Assembly: GCA_034620365.1 (NCBI GenBank)
Contig: JAQGEQ010000175.1
Coordinates: forward strand, 1,984,001 to 2,048,000
Direction of reading: 5' to 3'
Source: Pegea sp. RAD2-039
Lineage: Eukaryota > Chordata > Thaliacea > Salpida > Salpidae
DNA: 64,000 nt
Shown here: positions 41,396-55,023 of the stretch, piece by piece
Numbering within the stretch: the first letter of the stretch is position 1
How the letters are laid out: each line of letters begins with the position of its first letter
Program-made: the position numbers and the translations under genes
Notes under the pieces: generated by a model
The model's input: only the letters and a program-made list of their open reading frames with translations
The model's database searches: none
Told to the model about the DNA's origin: nothing

Positions 41396-41682
41396 CCAAA
41401 TTTTGAGTTGGTTGAGAAATTGATATTTCTTTAACATTTGAATATTTGAAAGCAGAAAGATCGCAGAAAAAAGAATGAAATCTATGAGCTACTAAAGGTC
41501 AGCTTTTCTATGAATCAAAGTACAATTATTTTGAAACATTCAAAACAACTAAAAATATTTTTCAGTCACCTGGTAAAGATCAAACTTACAATTACTCATA
41601 TCAGAAAGATATTTACTACAAGCAATTCTCTTTTCTATATTGATTAAACTTCAATTAATTATATGGTTAGAAACCATAATTA

Positions 41683-41821
41683 CTGGGTGTTTGCGTACGG
41701 CTGTAATCCCTCTGCTTGGAGGCTTAAGATTGTGGATATAATAAGGCTTGGAGCGTTGAGCTCCATTCTGTTATGATGATCAGGTGTATGTGTTAAGCCT
41801 AGCGTGACGTGGTCATGCTGG
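41683..41821 (+). ncRNA. 7SL RNA Alu-domain copy (SRP RNA pseudogene or Alu-like SINE)
   Basis: About 139 nt aligns from end to end with the first 141 nt of vertebrate 7SL RNA. Landmarks come in order at nearly the same spacing: CTGGGTG at the 5' end, GCTGTAATCCC (7SL CCTGTAGTCCC) and TTGGAGGCTTA (7SL CGGGAGGCTGA). TTATGATGATCAGGTGTATG follows (7SL CTATGCCGATCGGGTGTCCG), then TTAAGCCTAGCGTGACGTGG (7SL CTAAGTTCGGCATCAATATGG). The SRP S domain is not recognisable after 41821. Seen directly: the Alu-domain similarity. Inferred: it is a truncated retropseudogene or an Alu-like SINE rather than a working SRP RNA gene. The alignment was done from memory of the human RNA. Confidence 0.55.
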
Positions 41822-41835
41822 TATAAACTAGTTTG

Positions 41836-44800
41836 TCAAAATTACCATTATAGAGATGATCTGGACCATGCCAGAAATTATCCGAAAAGCATTTGTGACA
41901 ATTGAAATGTCCAATTGATATGATTGAATCTACTTTTAATATATTCTACTAATAACAAGATAATAACTTTTATTTGCAGAGCTAGTCACGCTGGTTTGGA
42001 TTTCATTTAAATCACAAAGATTAAACTGAGAGTAAACTGGATGTTTTTTTGTACTTGACTTCAAAAGTGTTCGAAAGAAAATATTAAACCAGAAATGATT
42101 TTCGCAGAGAAATTGCTTATGGTGAAAATGCTGCTGAAGAACGTCTTGAATAAAATTTAAATGAATTTTATTGTTGTTTTGCCAAAATGAAAAGTTCTGT
42201 TTAAGAAATGCTGATTTTCTTTTAAGAACTAACAGAGAAAAATGTATGACAAAATGCAAAATATATTTTCTCAAAAGTATTAAGTTGAATACGTAATTCC
42301 CTTCGGATTAAATGAATTTACACTTTCATTAAGCTGTGAGAAAATAAGCTGCTGATTTATAGTACAGATTTGTCAATAAATCATCATATACTATTAGTTT
42401 TTCAACTTTAATAAAGTAAAAAAAGTTTAGTTATCATATAGAAACGTTAAGAAGCTTAGTTCTTGACTATTTTTCTTATTATCTTAATAAGTTTCACCTT
42501 TTTTTAAAAGCATTGACATTTGTTTTGCTGATGGATAGATGTTTTTGGCTTTTTTAATAAATGATTTTGCAACATTATCAAATATTGTTACTAAAAACAC
42601 AATTTACAACATTTCAACCATATTTACACATCAAAAAATTTCCCTTACATAGTAAACCTATTCTAATGTGAACTTAGTTGCTTACAATATTTTAAAGAAA
42701 TTTTCAAAAGCTACAGAAGATTTATTTTTTTGTAATATTTAGATAAAAACTTAGTTTTTAAATCTTTAAAGATAGCAGAAAAAAACGTTTTTAATAAGAA
42801 GTTAATTAGCAGTTTTCTCCATTTGAAAACAACTTGAAGTCATTCTGAAGACTAAAAACTATCTTTGTTGATCATTTGTTAAGTATTTGACTTAAAGATA
42901 AATACAATAAAACGAAGATTGTATAAATAAAAAAATAATTCAGATTTTCATTGATTAAAATATTATTGATTACAAAAAACGAAAAAAAAAACCCACAAAG
43001 CCGACGTGTTTTATAATGATATCGATTTAAAAAAAATAATAATTTCAGATATTTGGATTAACAACTTTTGTCTAGACATTGATTGCGCAAAAGCCTTTCC
43101 ACAGAGCAAAATTCTTAATTAAACTGATCCATAGTTTTCAAACCGAAACTGTTTCTGATATATATTTTTAAAAAAATCCATATTTAATTCATGTCTAAAT
43201 TTTTCATTTCATCATTGAGTTCAAACTGTACGAAAATTTTGTCAATTTATCTTTAAAAGTAATCTTATAAGAAGAGGAAATAGTTTTCTATATAAACCAA
43301 TTGTTTACTTCGATGCTAAAAAATGAAAATTATTTTCTTCTAACCAATATAATCAAATGGTTTTAATTTGATGAAAATCGTTATTTAGATGAAGATTTAT
43401 TATTTTGCATACAATTTTAGTAAAAATTCAAGTTCAATTTGGTCGTAAATCAAAATATGAAATCAAACAACTTTGAAAAATGAGTTTTAACAAGCCTTCT
43501 GTTATTGATTTGATGTTTTCTTCAATTTATGAAGAAGGTTTGAATTAATTTCTAAGTTTTTGTTTAAAAAACGCCGTTATTTTGTGTCTGGTATCTTTGA
43601 TAACATAAAGATCAAATGCAGTTTATTCTTTAAACAAAAATCCGTTGGAAGTATTTTCAAAGGTTTGTTTATTATATAATTCCATCTTGACATATTTTTG
43701 ATGAATTAATAAGATCAATTGATCTAAGCAAACAGACTTTGGTAGAAAATTTATTAAATCAAAACCATCATAACTTGTAATATTTAACAGAGTTTTTCAT
43801 TAATATTGAAGAGTTTATTCTACAAAAAGAAACCACCTTTCGTCCAGATAAACTAAATGGTCGAAATAAATTTTGGATTGAAATTTAATATCAAAACAAC
43901 TGTTGAAGCAAATCAAATAAATTGGAACAAGTTTTTATCAAAAAACTCATTAAGATTGTAAAAAAATTCAAGTTTTCACTTGAATAACATCCTTTGTGAA
44001 ATATTAAGAGAAAGTCGTTAAAGGTACAAAAATATCCTGACCTTTTTTGGTAAGAAAAATGATATTGGAATATTTCTGCGCACACGAATCTTATTTACAG
44101 TCTGAAAAGTGATTAAGTCTTGTGACTTACGTAGAACAAATATTTTCGTTTTCATGATTTCTGTTTGAACAATGTTTTTAAGACAGGTTAGTTGCAAAAA
44201 CTCACGTTTTTAAAATAATCGAAATTTTTGGAGTTGTAAATATCTTGAAAGAATTGAAGATCTAACAAATACCTTTTTGTGAATTTTAATTAATAAAAGT
44301 AAAATTGAAGTTTTTGGTAAAATTTTCAGGTGATTATTTATGAAAAAATAATTTCAAGTTGTGTGACTTTTGGTGATCAAACTCAAGTCAAATCATAATA
44401 CAATCAAACAAATTAAAAAACAATTTTAGTGTTTTTCCCTTTCATGGTGTGTAATCATTTCCATTTATATTTTCAATCAGCTAAAAGTAATTTTTGTTAC
44501 TAATATTTTACTTAAAAAATTGGTTTCATTTATTATCTACTGCTTTAAAAACATTTTGTATAAAATTATTTGAAATTGTAGGTAAGTTACTAATTATTCA
44601 ATAATGATAAATTCAGTTAGTTTGAAATATGAAACGGTTAAGCAATTTGTTTTTATTTCCTTTGTTCTAAACAAGACTACCTTGAACAAAAGGTTTCTTT
44701 TAAAGTTTAAACTCATTTACTTCTTTAGTTTACTAACAATGTAATGATTATTCTTTGAGTTTACTTTTTACATTTCTATTTAATCACTATGTTAACACAC

Positions 44801-46149
44801 ATATATACATGTAAGTAAGGATATATACATCTATGTTAACACAAACATTTAATTTAGAGATTTACCAAAAGGAATTTTTTAAAGTTCTGATGGCATCACA
44901 GAAACTTTTTTTTAAATTTTTTATTTGATTTTAAAATCGTGCCTACTATAGCAAGTTCTACATCACAAGATTTAATCAAAATAGCAATTTACAAATTACC
45001 ACAAAAAAATTTGCGTTTTTAGATTTAATTTTATTTATGATAAGCAGTTGTAAATAATTTTTTTGCAAATACAAAAGCATATCTGCCACAAGCAATCACA
45101 ATATTGAGATTGTGGTGAGAAAGAATTGGTAAGTTGTTAGCTATATACAAACAAGAAAATAAATTCAAGTTATTTGAAATATGTTGCAATGTCATTTTAA
45201 TTTTAAAAGTTCTTCTTACAAATATTTTATTTTATTAGCAAGCATAAATATGAATGACATTTAAACAAATAGTTTAATTGGCTGCCGCAAGAGAGCCTTA
45301 TAAAAAGAACTCAATAATTTCAATTAAATTAAAGTTTTTCTAAACTCAAATACAATAAATAAACTGACTTAAGTAAACAATTGTTGCTTGAAAAGATGCG
45401 AAAATATTTACTCTTTGAAGTAAAAATGATTACTTGATATTCATCAACAATTTGACATAAGATGAAACAATTATTCAGACTTTTTAATGGTATAAAAGGT
45501 TATGAGCAGACAAAGTCAGAAATTCTATGAACAGTAATGTTTTGTTTTGCAAAAGAAATAAATGTCAACGAAATTTGTTGTATTTTAAAATTATGAGTAA
45601 TTATTTAATTACTTTGTTTTAAAAACTAAAAATCACAAAAATATTTTAAAGATAATATAAATAAAGGAGATGTAATTTTATGAAGATTCTTGAAAATAGT
45701 TTGAGATGATTATGAATGGAAATATTCAAACCAAATGTTTTGATAATTGTTATCTTAATGTTTTGGTTCTTAATTGTTCAATTATTTTTTTTCTATGTAG
45801 GTCACTGTTTTGAGGAATTTTACATTTTAACTACACAATGTTTTTCCTTGAAACGGTTTTGTTTGTATACTTTACATTTGAAAGGTTGTTAACTTGGAAT
45901 TATAACAAAATAAATTTCTTAAAATTAGCATATGTTTACACAATTATTTCGTAATCGTTGCACGACTTAAGTTTCATCAAGCTGGCTATTTTGAAAATCT
46001 AACTAGTTATATGTTATCATCAAGTATTCAAATAAGAATTATTTTTGGATTACTTAATCAGTGATTTGGGATGTAATGCAAAATTAATATTTATTAAATA
46101 TTCATTTAATAAACCTATGACTGCAAATAATAAATTATACAGGTCGTTT
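41836..46149. other. Non-genic DNA
   Basis: A+T-rich. A minus-strand frame of 112 codons at 41936-42274 has no recognisable similarity and looks like chance. A 13-bp direct repeat CTATGTTAACACA occurs twice around 44788 and 44831. Nothing else seen. Confidence 0.5.
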
Positions 46150-46950
46150 AAGAAACATAAATAAATATACTTATAAAGAAAAAATAAGAGTTACTATTAA
46201 CACAGTTCAATGTAGTGTTAAGAAAACATAGGAACACTGCAAAAGAAAATTTATAAAAAGTTATTTTAAAGTTAGATATACAAAAAGGTACACGACAAAT
46301 AAGATTTTTGAAATAGCAGCCTTATATATAATTTGGTAATAAGTTATTCGAGTCATACGCCTTTAGCATAGTTTTAAAAGAAGTGATAGAACTTGCTGTA
46401 GTGATGGAGTCGAGAAGAAGGTTCTAAGCTATGGTCGCCCTATTGAAATAGCTATTAGTCCACTAAGTGTTATTAAAGTTATTAATTGGGTGAATTTTCA
46501 ACGACGATTTTCTGCGGGCGTATAAAAAAAGTGATCTTTGAAAGATCATTAAAATCAGGAAGAAAGAAACCGTGGATAATTCTAAACAATAGTTTGATGT
46601 CAGAGATAAAGCATCGACATTACCGGCTTTAAACGACGACCTTTGTATGAAAATCGGTATACCACGTGTAAGGAAAACTTTTCAAATGAAATTTTCAAAT
46701 TGATTCAAGCTTTTGAGTGTTTCCATACGAAAGAGTTGAACTCTAGCTTAGGGCGGATGTATGCAGTTAAGATTTTAATAATGTTCAAATATTTATGGAT
46801 TTGAAAGATTTAGATAATTGGTATGGAGATATTGGATCAATTATGAACAAGTAGTTTGAGCAGTGAGCTCATGGAGGTGAAATTAGACAAGTCTTTAATG
46901 ACAAGGAACTAGAACATTTTGTTGTTGTTTAGATAAAAATTATATAATGC
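46150..46950 (-). mobile_element. LINE relic, end of reverse transcriptase and 3' tail (copy B)
   Basis: Read on the minus strand, broken frames give ILTAYIRPKLEFNSFVWKHS at about 46710-46780, the diagnostic YVRPxLEYxSxVW block. SDIKLLFRIIHGFFLPDFND lies near 46590 (DL..L.KILNG..D...LF). LLDSITTASSITSFKTMLKA follows at about 46365-46430 (LP..I..A.SI.SFK..L). The 3' untranslated region shares a gtgttaagaaaacataggaa block with the copy at 9.7 kb. It ends near 46155 in a taaataaatatac-like tail. Several stops and frame shifts; dead. It is the best preserved of the three minus-strand copies. Confidence 0.75.
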
Positions 46951-49660
46951 TAAGCTAGAGTTTGAGGGTTTATTTATGGAGAGGTATAAATATTTGTTGG
47001 TAGAAATTATTGATAAATTGCGATTATTTAAAGTAGAAGAATATCTGAATTTAGTAATAAACATTAAAAATTAGAACCTAACGTTTTGAAAAAATAAAAT
47101 ATTTTGCTTTAATGCTTTATCTTAAATATTACCAGTAAATGAATCTATCTTTGTCATTTGAAAAACAATCTTTAAAATATTCTAAGTGATCAATGATTTG
47201 GTATTTCTTTGAAAATGAACATGACAATTTATTAGCATTTTTTTCTGAGTTTAAAAAGGGCCACTTTTTTCTGCTTCTTGATATACATTTTAGTCTTCAA
47301 AAATATGTTTTTATATAAAACGTAACATTGAAATAAAATTAAAGCTGTTAGAATGATTCATTTAGCTTTTATGATGAATTTAAAATCTCGATGAATGTAT
47401 AGGATGCTTTATTTAAGCAAAGTTTTTCTTCTAATGGATAAAACTTGAATGATATTTCTTGTTCTTAGGTTAAAACTTTATTTGTAATGTGATATGAAAA
47501 TACGGCTAATCTATCCGAAAAAAGTTTATATTTAAGTAAGAACAATTAAATCTTTTCATTGTCTGATCTGTATTAGCATAAAATATCTTAATATAAAAAA
47601 ATTCAAAAATAATTATAAGGGTTTAAATTAAAACTGGATAAATTATAAGACTCAAATTAAATCGTATAAAATCGACCTACTTGAAAGACTTTGATAATAA
47701 ACTGATTATAATTGCTATAAGTTCTCAAACAATTACATAAGTCTCAAATAAGTTTTATATACTTATCTATTTTAACATTCATTCATTGTTAACATGTTCA
47801 AAATGCTTGTATATTAAATAATATTAATTTAACTTTCGCAGCTTTTATTTAGTAATTACTGAAAGAATAAATTATTGGCAACATCAATGTTATGTTAGTT
47901 TTATTGTTTAAACAAATTTTAATTATAAAAAACTTATTTTTGGATTATTACGTGTTTATTGTTAAAAAATTATGTAAAATCGAAAAACAGTCGAATAAAA
48001 AGTGAAAAATAATGTTGCCACTTAAATGAATATGTCAAAATAAATTTATCGGTATTTACATATCAAAATGAAGCTTCAGTTTATTTTTGGATTTAAAAAA
48101 AATCAATTTTTTGCTTTTTTATTTGCCAGAAAGTAATTAAAATGTTTACTGACAGATCTAAATTGAAAAAGATCCAATAAAAATGTTAAAGAGCTGTTTA
48201 GATACTTAAATATGTCTGAGAGTTTCTTGTTCAAGCGTAAAAAACAAAATCTCAGAGCTTGATGAAAATGAAAAGTTCAAAGTTGTGACCAAGTACTGAA
48301 AACAAAGTTAAAGATATTATCATCTTAATTTGATGTTTATAATTGATAAGAGTTCGATAAATCTTCAGCTGATGTTTTCATGACAAGTATTTGAAATTTT
48401 TGGTAAATGATAAGATTTTTATAAAATGATTATTCTTATTATTATCGTTATTACAGCTAAATCAATTTCATTAGAAAATTATTAAAATAGTTTCTTTTGT
48501 ACGAGACTCAAGTAGCTTTTTGATGAAGTACTGATTTTAAACGCTCTGTAGATCTAACCTAGTTTACATTTAATTTCTAATTTTTCAGCGTGTTTAAAGG
48601 ACTTTTGTGAAATAAAAAATGTTTTGCGAAATAACTGCTTTAAAAAAGCTTCAAAATGTGTTATGTAGTTGATATAATTCTTAGAAAGTTTGCTAGGCAA
48701 TTATGTGGAATGTTTCTTTTTGAGTTTATTGGCAAACAAATAAAAGTAAATTTAAACGTAATTTTGAAAATGTAAAATCATTATCTGTAAAATATTTCAA
48801 GAACTTTGGTGTGATTACAAAAAATGTTAATTAGCTAAAAAAGTGTTTCAAATGATATATTTTCAAAATCTTTTTTTCTATAATTCATATAATTACAGAT
48901 TTATTCAGAATTATTCATGATAAATTAAATAAAATTTAAAACTGTGTGAGGGGGAGAAAATACAAAACGCTAACTACCAAACTAACTAGTTCAAAGTATC
49001 AAAAGTTATTTCTAAATTTGGAAATTTGAACAAGTTGTTATTTTAGAGATTTGTTGATAAAAAAAAAGGCTAAAACCGAATTCCGACAGATCAATACAAA
49101 CAAACAAGTTTAGTTTCCGACACCAACGTCAAATTTGAATGAAATCACTCCCAAAAAAGGAAACAGTTTGAACAGTTTGAAAAATAATTACAAGCTACTT
49201 TATAAGTTAACAACAACAACAACAAAATTTGTTTTTAAAAAAGTGATTTTTAATACTGAGTTCATTATAGTCGAATAAACAAATTTTTAAACAAAATTTA
49301 AAATAAGTCAAATAATTTTCCTCTTTATAAGTTTATTAGAGTTTTAAATGAACCACAAGATTGTCGAGTTAACAATAGTTTTGTTTCATTGGTAATAGTT
49401 TATTGTGATAAAAAATTAAATAAATTGTATCATGAGTTTCTTGTAAACATTATTTCACGCATAAAGTAAGCAAAAAGTCAAAAAAAGAAGTAAATAAACC
49501 ATTCACTTTTCGTACTAAGTTTAGTTTGCAACATAAATAGTTATTAATACTTAATTGTTTTGAAATGATTTAGCATTTATGGCGACTAGAAGTCTAATTG
49601 ACAAACGATAAATTTTGAAATAGTAATAGTAGTTCAAGTGTGTGGTTAAGTTAAAGTTCA
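46951..49660. other. Non-genic DNA
   Basis: A+T-rich with an (AAC)n run near 49210. No coding or RNA signal recognised. Confidence 0.5.
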
Positions 49661-49667
49661 TACTTAC

Positions 49668-49703
49668 CTCCAACTTTCATTCCATATAAGGATATAAGCT
49701 ACG
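49668..49703 (-). other. Candidate 36-nt exon on the minus strand
   Basis: On the minus strand a long pyrimidine tract ending in GGCAG is followed by 36 nt and then a near-perfect donor GTAAGTATG. One frame is open through it (AYILIWNESW). It could be a micro-exon or 5' non-coding exon of a minus-strand gene, for example CaMKIV 16 kb downstream, but no join can be shown from sequence alone. It may be chance. Confidence 0.3.
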
Positions 49704-52700
49704 CTGCCAAAAAAGAAAAAAATTAATTCAGAATTCTATTTAAGGTTTTTTGGCACTCTTTTATTTTGCTTAGAAAGACTTGTCTTCCAGGAAACGGCTT
49801 TTTTTGGCGCTTTTGATGAAATAAGAAATGCAATACTATAAAATAGGTTATCGTTTGTAATATTTTCTCTAAATGCATTTTAAGGAACATGTCTGTAAGA
49901 AATATTACTTTTCATTAATAATGTTCCTTTTACTTATTTAATCGCAAATCTATTCATTTGATAAGCTACAGAAACTCCGACATAATTCTACGAATTTTCT
50001 CATTTCTTTACAGAAATTTTTGTTTATAACAAATCTCTCAAATTGACTACAAACAAAATGCTAATCTTTATTTTACAAGCCGTAGGCATTTAAGAAAATA
50101 TACTGTCAGATACAACTTTTGAATTTACACATTTTTTAAAGCTATATATGTAATTATGTTAACTTTAAAATATATTTTCTTTCAACAATTGTTCATTTAA
50201 ACGGTTTGTTTGTTTATAATAAGTTGTTGACTGAGTTATATTATTTGTTATTATCAAAAAATATTCAAATTTAGAAGATTTCATGAAACGATAAATCAAT
50301 TATAACTAATGGTAACTAATTATTTAATAAGTTTCAAACTAATACCAGTATCGTAAATTAAATAAAAATTCTAAAGAATATTAAATAATTTATAATTTCA
50401 AAATTTAAATCAACCACTGAAATTTTTTGGAAATTTCCGTTTTATTTGTTCGTATCTGGTTTTGGCAGCGTTTCTGGAAACTCACCAAAAGCATCTTTAC
50501 ATTAAAAACATAAACAGTAGCTTCTTTAATTAATTCTTTGAAAATTCCTTGTTTTTCCAAAAGCATCGGTTTTATATTGGAACTGTGATGTACTATTCAA
50601 AATATCTCCAAAATCTTTCAACCAGCTTTTCAAATTCATATAGGGCTTTGAAAGGAATGTATAAAGACTGTCGAAGTCTACGAAAATATAACAAAAAAGG
50701 AAACCATTTGTATTATTATTTGATGCTAAAATGAAGAAGAAAAGTTAGAATCAGACACCAACGTACAAAGATGCTTTATATTGAGTTAATTTAAACAAAT
50801 ATGAAAAAAGTATTAAACAAAACTTGACAGTTTGACAAGAATCGAAATTACTTCTAATACTGTTGATGTGCTTGACATGTACCGCTTGTAAATATAAAAA
50901 CATTAAATTGATATTGTACAGTTGGTTATCTTCATACGTGTGTTTTAATGAAATTTCATATTAAAAATTTTATTTAGTGTAATAGTAGTAACCCATGCAA
51001 TTTGAAACGTATTTCTTAATGTTTGCAGCAAAGCTTTTCTCAATTATATAACTTACTACTTCAATTAGATAAACCTGTTTTACTTTTGATTAAATAACAA
51101 AAATTATATTAAAGTTTCAAAGAGAGCTGATCCATTCGACATAAGCTTGTATTTGTAGGTTTCAATTAAATTTGTTTTTCATGAGAAAGAAATTAATTGT
51201 ACTTTTAATCGTGAAGTAATTTTCCAATAAAGATATGTCAAACTTTGTCCTAAAATAGCGCTTGAATGTCTAAAAAATAAGATCTTGAGGAAAAATAAGT
51301 TAAGTTTTCTGAGTTTTTTTAAATTAAAAAAAGGTTAAAAATGTAATCAAGTCGACATTTTGATGTAAGCAATAGTTAAAGTTTTGAAATTCAAATTTTT
51401 AGAACTATCACGTAAGAATGCTCAACAGAAAATAGGCTTTGAGTTTTCTGAAATGGAACATAGCTTGATGTATACCTTTCAATTAGTATAGATCTCACAG
51501 ATGTTATGTCAAATCCAAAATCTTTTCATCTTTGCTAAATTGACTTGATAACAATTGTTCAATTGCATAGCAGTCAATCACTTGTAAGATTAGTTTGATG
51601 GTTTTATATATGAAGTCTATTCTTTTTTGAACAGCTTTACAACTGTACAACTTTTGAAATCTGCTTTTGTTACTACTTGAAAGTTTCACAATATTAATTT
51701 GCTTTTTTTGGTTTTTAAATAATTGCTTTTTATTATCAACATCTAAACAAGTTGAGATATATAAATAACTTGTAAAAAAATTCCTTAAAATATGGTTTTA
51801 AATCAAGATATCTTTAGATAAATTATCAGTTTCACACTGATAGAAAACAATTGTTTTAATAGTTTGAATACTTTTTAAAAACTTCCATATTTGGCTATCT
51901 TGAAGCAACTTTCGTTAAGCGTAAAAATAGAGTTCTTGGCAGTCAGCAGAAAACTTATTTCCTTATTAGTGATGAGAATCACTATCAAGTCAGTCATCAA
52001 GTAGATATAAATAAATTCATCATTTTTAAGAGGAGTTCAAATAATCAGCTTATCATAATTTTGAAATATTATAAGATAAATGAACTTTTTGTGCTAAACA
52101 TAGATCGTTTTTATCAATAAATCAACTATTTAATCTTTAGGTAAAATAGTTATTGATTTTAAGTTCACAACAAACTACAAAAATCTTCATTCAAAAGTTA
52201 ATGATAGTGAAAGATCATATTTTGGATTTATTTTTTATTGAAGTCATCTTGAATGAACCCCTCAAATGTCCAGACATGTGCATCACGTGACTAACTAAAT
52301 AGAAATTCTAGTGAATTTACAGAAGAACTAAGAGAACATTTAAGCCAATGGGTAAGAATATAAATCCAATTTTGGTCCTATTTTTCGAGAATGAGTTTTT
52401 AGTTAAGTGTTGAATAAAACATTTCCATTAAAATGCTTGCAATTATTTTTTAACTGACATTTCAATAACGTTAAAAAGAAAAACAACCATCTGTAAATTG
52501 TTCGTCAGATCTCAGGAAAACTCTTTTAAATGTTTACAGAAACTTCAATTGAAAGAAAATTCTTTGTTGTAAGTAACTACAAATATAAGGTTTGAAAGAT
52601 TCAACAAATTTATACAGAGGATTTCTAAGCACATTCCTTTTTCATAAAAAGTTTTTTGATAACATTGTTTGTAAAATCACACAATAACACCACTTTGTAA

Positions 52701-54936
52701 GATAACGTTTACATTAAAAGAAAAAAGTACATCTGAAAACTTTAGAAAAGGTTATATAGCTTTAATTGACATGAATTATTTCTATTTTCAAATTCTAGTT
52801 ACTTAATCAATTGATGCGACAAGACATATGCAGAAATCTTTCTTAAATAAAATACCCACTCAAAGTTACTTTCAATAATAATAATAATAAGTTATGAAAA
52901 CTAGAGTTTAAGTTTACAGAAAGCTTCAACAGCTTTTGATTAACTATTTATAGCTCTAAAAACTGAATGATTAATAATTGTTACTTGACAAATACATCAA
53001 AATGATTGAAGGAACCAAACTTTCTTTTCAACAATTCTGTTAATTACATCTTTAAATACTTTTATTTTATTAAATGGTTTTTACGAAAACCTCTTTGAAT
53101 AAGAATACTGGTTATAATTGAAAAATAATCAGATAATCTTATTATGATCCGTAAACATTTACATTTAAAAGGTAGTATTGTTAAAAAATTGATGAAGATT
53201 TTGCAAAGAAAACGGATAAGTTTCAGAGTTCTTATCTTATTTAATCTACAAGAAAATATCAAACAAAAATTTCAAGCTCTAATCAGAACTTTTATAAACA
53301 AAGCCATAAAGTTACTAAAGTTACATTTAGGCAGCAAAAACTATTTTCTTAAATATTTTTTGTTAATTATTCACTCAAGTATTATCAATGTTCAGAAATA
53401 TTTCCACCAAGTTAATTTGTCAGAGTTTCAAAAATCTTGCAATGATTAACTTTGAAATGAAAAATTCAAAGCTGAAATTGTTTTTACTTATCAATAAAAG
53501 TATTTGATATCAGACAAAAAATTGTTTTATTTTCAGCAAACATTTTTAATTTCATAAAAAGTTTTCTGCTGACTTTAGACTGATACTTAATCCTTTTGTG
53601 TAACAAGATTAGGAGTTTCTTTTCATACTATTAACAAAAAAGTGTTTCACAAATAGACGATATTGGTTTTCAGCATAGAAACTATGAATGATTGTTTTTA
53701 TGTATTTAATCAAAGCAGCCTATTTGTAATTCCTCATCTGTTCAGAAAAGTTGAACATTTTCTAGAAGTTTTAAATTGCTGAAAACTCATTTGAAAAAAT
53801 CCTGAAAAATTCTTAGCGTTTTCATGAAGTATTTTCACCAATTTCCCAATTTGATAAAATGCTTGTTCGAACAGCCTGCAAACTTCACTTTATAGATTTC
53901 CAATTGATGTTAAAACTTGCAACGTGGCAGCAATTTGATTTATTTTGGTTTGTCTGCATTAAATTACATGCTGGCGAGAAAAAGTATTTATAATTATACT
54001 GAAATATATCAATAAAAATGATTAGAGCATATTTCACTATTTTTAGTGAAAACTTCTAGCTTATAAAAATGACAAAAGATCATTGTGTACTTCTGGTAAC
54101 ATTGCAGCTGAATTAAAGTTTTGAATTAGATTTAGATAGATTAAAATATTTTTAATGTTTTATGTCTCAAAAAAATTTTTGAGCGATTTTTTTAGACATT
54201 CGAAATCAAAGTTACAATAAGAATGATTGATTTATAACTTTATTTTTTATATTTTATTTTACATAAGAAGCTTTTGCATAAAAATACAATTTTGATTCTT
54301 AAGTAAAATGCTAAGATTGGAATATATTCCAGCTATTTAATAAAAATGATATTTAGTTAAAAAATAATTTTTCAGTAAAAATTTGAACTGAAAATTATTA
54401 TCTCATTTAATTATTTGTAAAATTTAATTAAGCAATTATTCAACAGAAATATATTTAAGAGTTTTCAATTAAGTTATGCATCTAAACTAACCACCAGTAT
54501 AAATATATAATTTTAATATTATAATTCATTTTCCTGTGGTACTGCCAGACTCAACGTCTATTAGGCAATTCATAACATAATCATTACTTATCTGAAAGTA
54601 TCAAAGTTTAGTTAGAAAAGTAAAAGTTTATTTCTTTATCATAAATTTTTAACTAAAAATTGTACTGCTTCGCAATCGATTTGTGACAATCAAAGTATAA
54701 TCTTTTATTCTAGAGAACTATACAGCTCACTGCATTGCATTGTATTGACAACTTAGTTTAAAAATAATGTAAACTAACAATAAAACCAGTTTGAAAATAA
54801 TATCTTTACTTTTAAAATGAACTTATGGTTGAATTAAACTGATTAATTTCTAAGACACACACATTTTTTTTGTCGATGATATAACGAGGAAAATTTTTTG
54901 ATGGATTTGACGCTTAACAAGAGGTATAAATCGTAG
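49704..54936. other. Non-genic DNA
   Basis: A+T-rich. The frame of 101 codons at 53144-53449 is rich in Lys, Ile, Leu and Phe, as chance frames in such DNA are. An (ATA)n run lies near 52878. Nothing recognised. Confidence 0.5.
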
Positions 54937-55023
54937 AAGGCTTCTTACGCGACGAAGCTTGTGGCAGATACTAGCTGATAGTCGCTAGAGTATCTGACCC
55001 AAGCTTGGTCAATAAGAAGCCTT
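54937..55023. ncRNA. 87-nt long hairpin, miRNA-precursor-like
   Basis: The two arms are AAGGCTTCTTA (54937-54947) against TAAGAAGCCTT (55013-55023), then GAC:GTC, AAGCTTG:CAAGCTT, GG:CC, CAGATAC:GTATCTG and TAGC:GCTA, with an 8-nt loop TGATAGTC. About 34 base pairs form, interrupted by small bulges. The hairpin is clearly more G+C-rich than its surroundings. Size, small bulges and loop fit a miRNA precursor. A small foldback element (MITE) is the alternative, but I see no target-site duplication or second copy. Strand of transcription unknown. Confidence 0.45.

Noticed and set aside
41936-42274. Minus-strand frame of 112 codons
   Set aside because: Longest unexplained frame in the gene-poor region, but no recognisable domain and composition like random A+T-rich sequence.
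49205-49225. (AAC)n and, near 52878, (ATA)n runs
   Set aside because: Very short microsatellites of no evident meaning.
49660-49670. catacttacctc resembling the 5' end of U1 snRNA
   Set aside because: Similarity stops after ten bases; it is the reverse complement of a good splice donor and is better explained as such.
52320-52350. Possible 30-nt plus-strand exon between ttacag and gtaagaat
   Set aside because: The acceptor lacks a pyrimidine tract and the peptide matches nothing; such pairs occur often by chance.
53144-53449. Frame of 101 codons
   Set aside because: Composition is the Lys/Ile/Leu/Phe/Asn bias of chance frames in A+T-rich DNA; no motif, no splice context.
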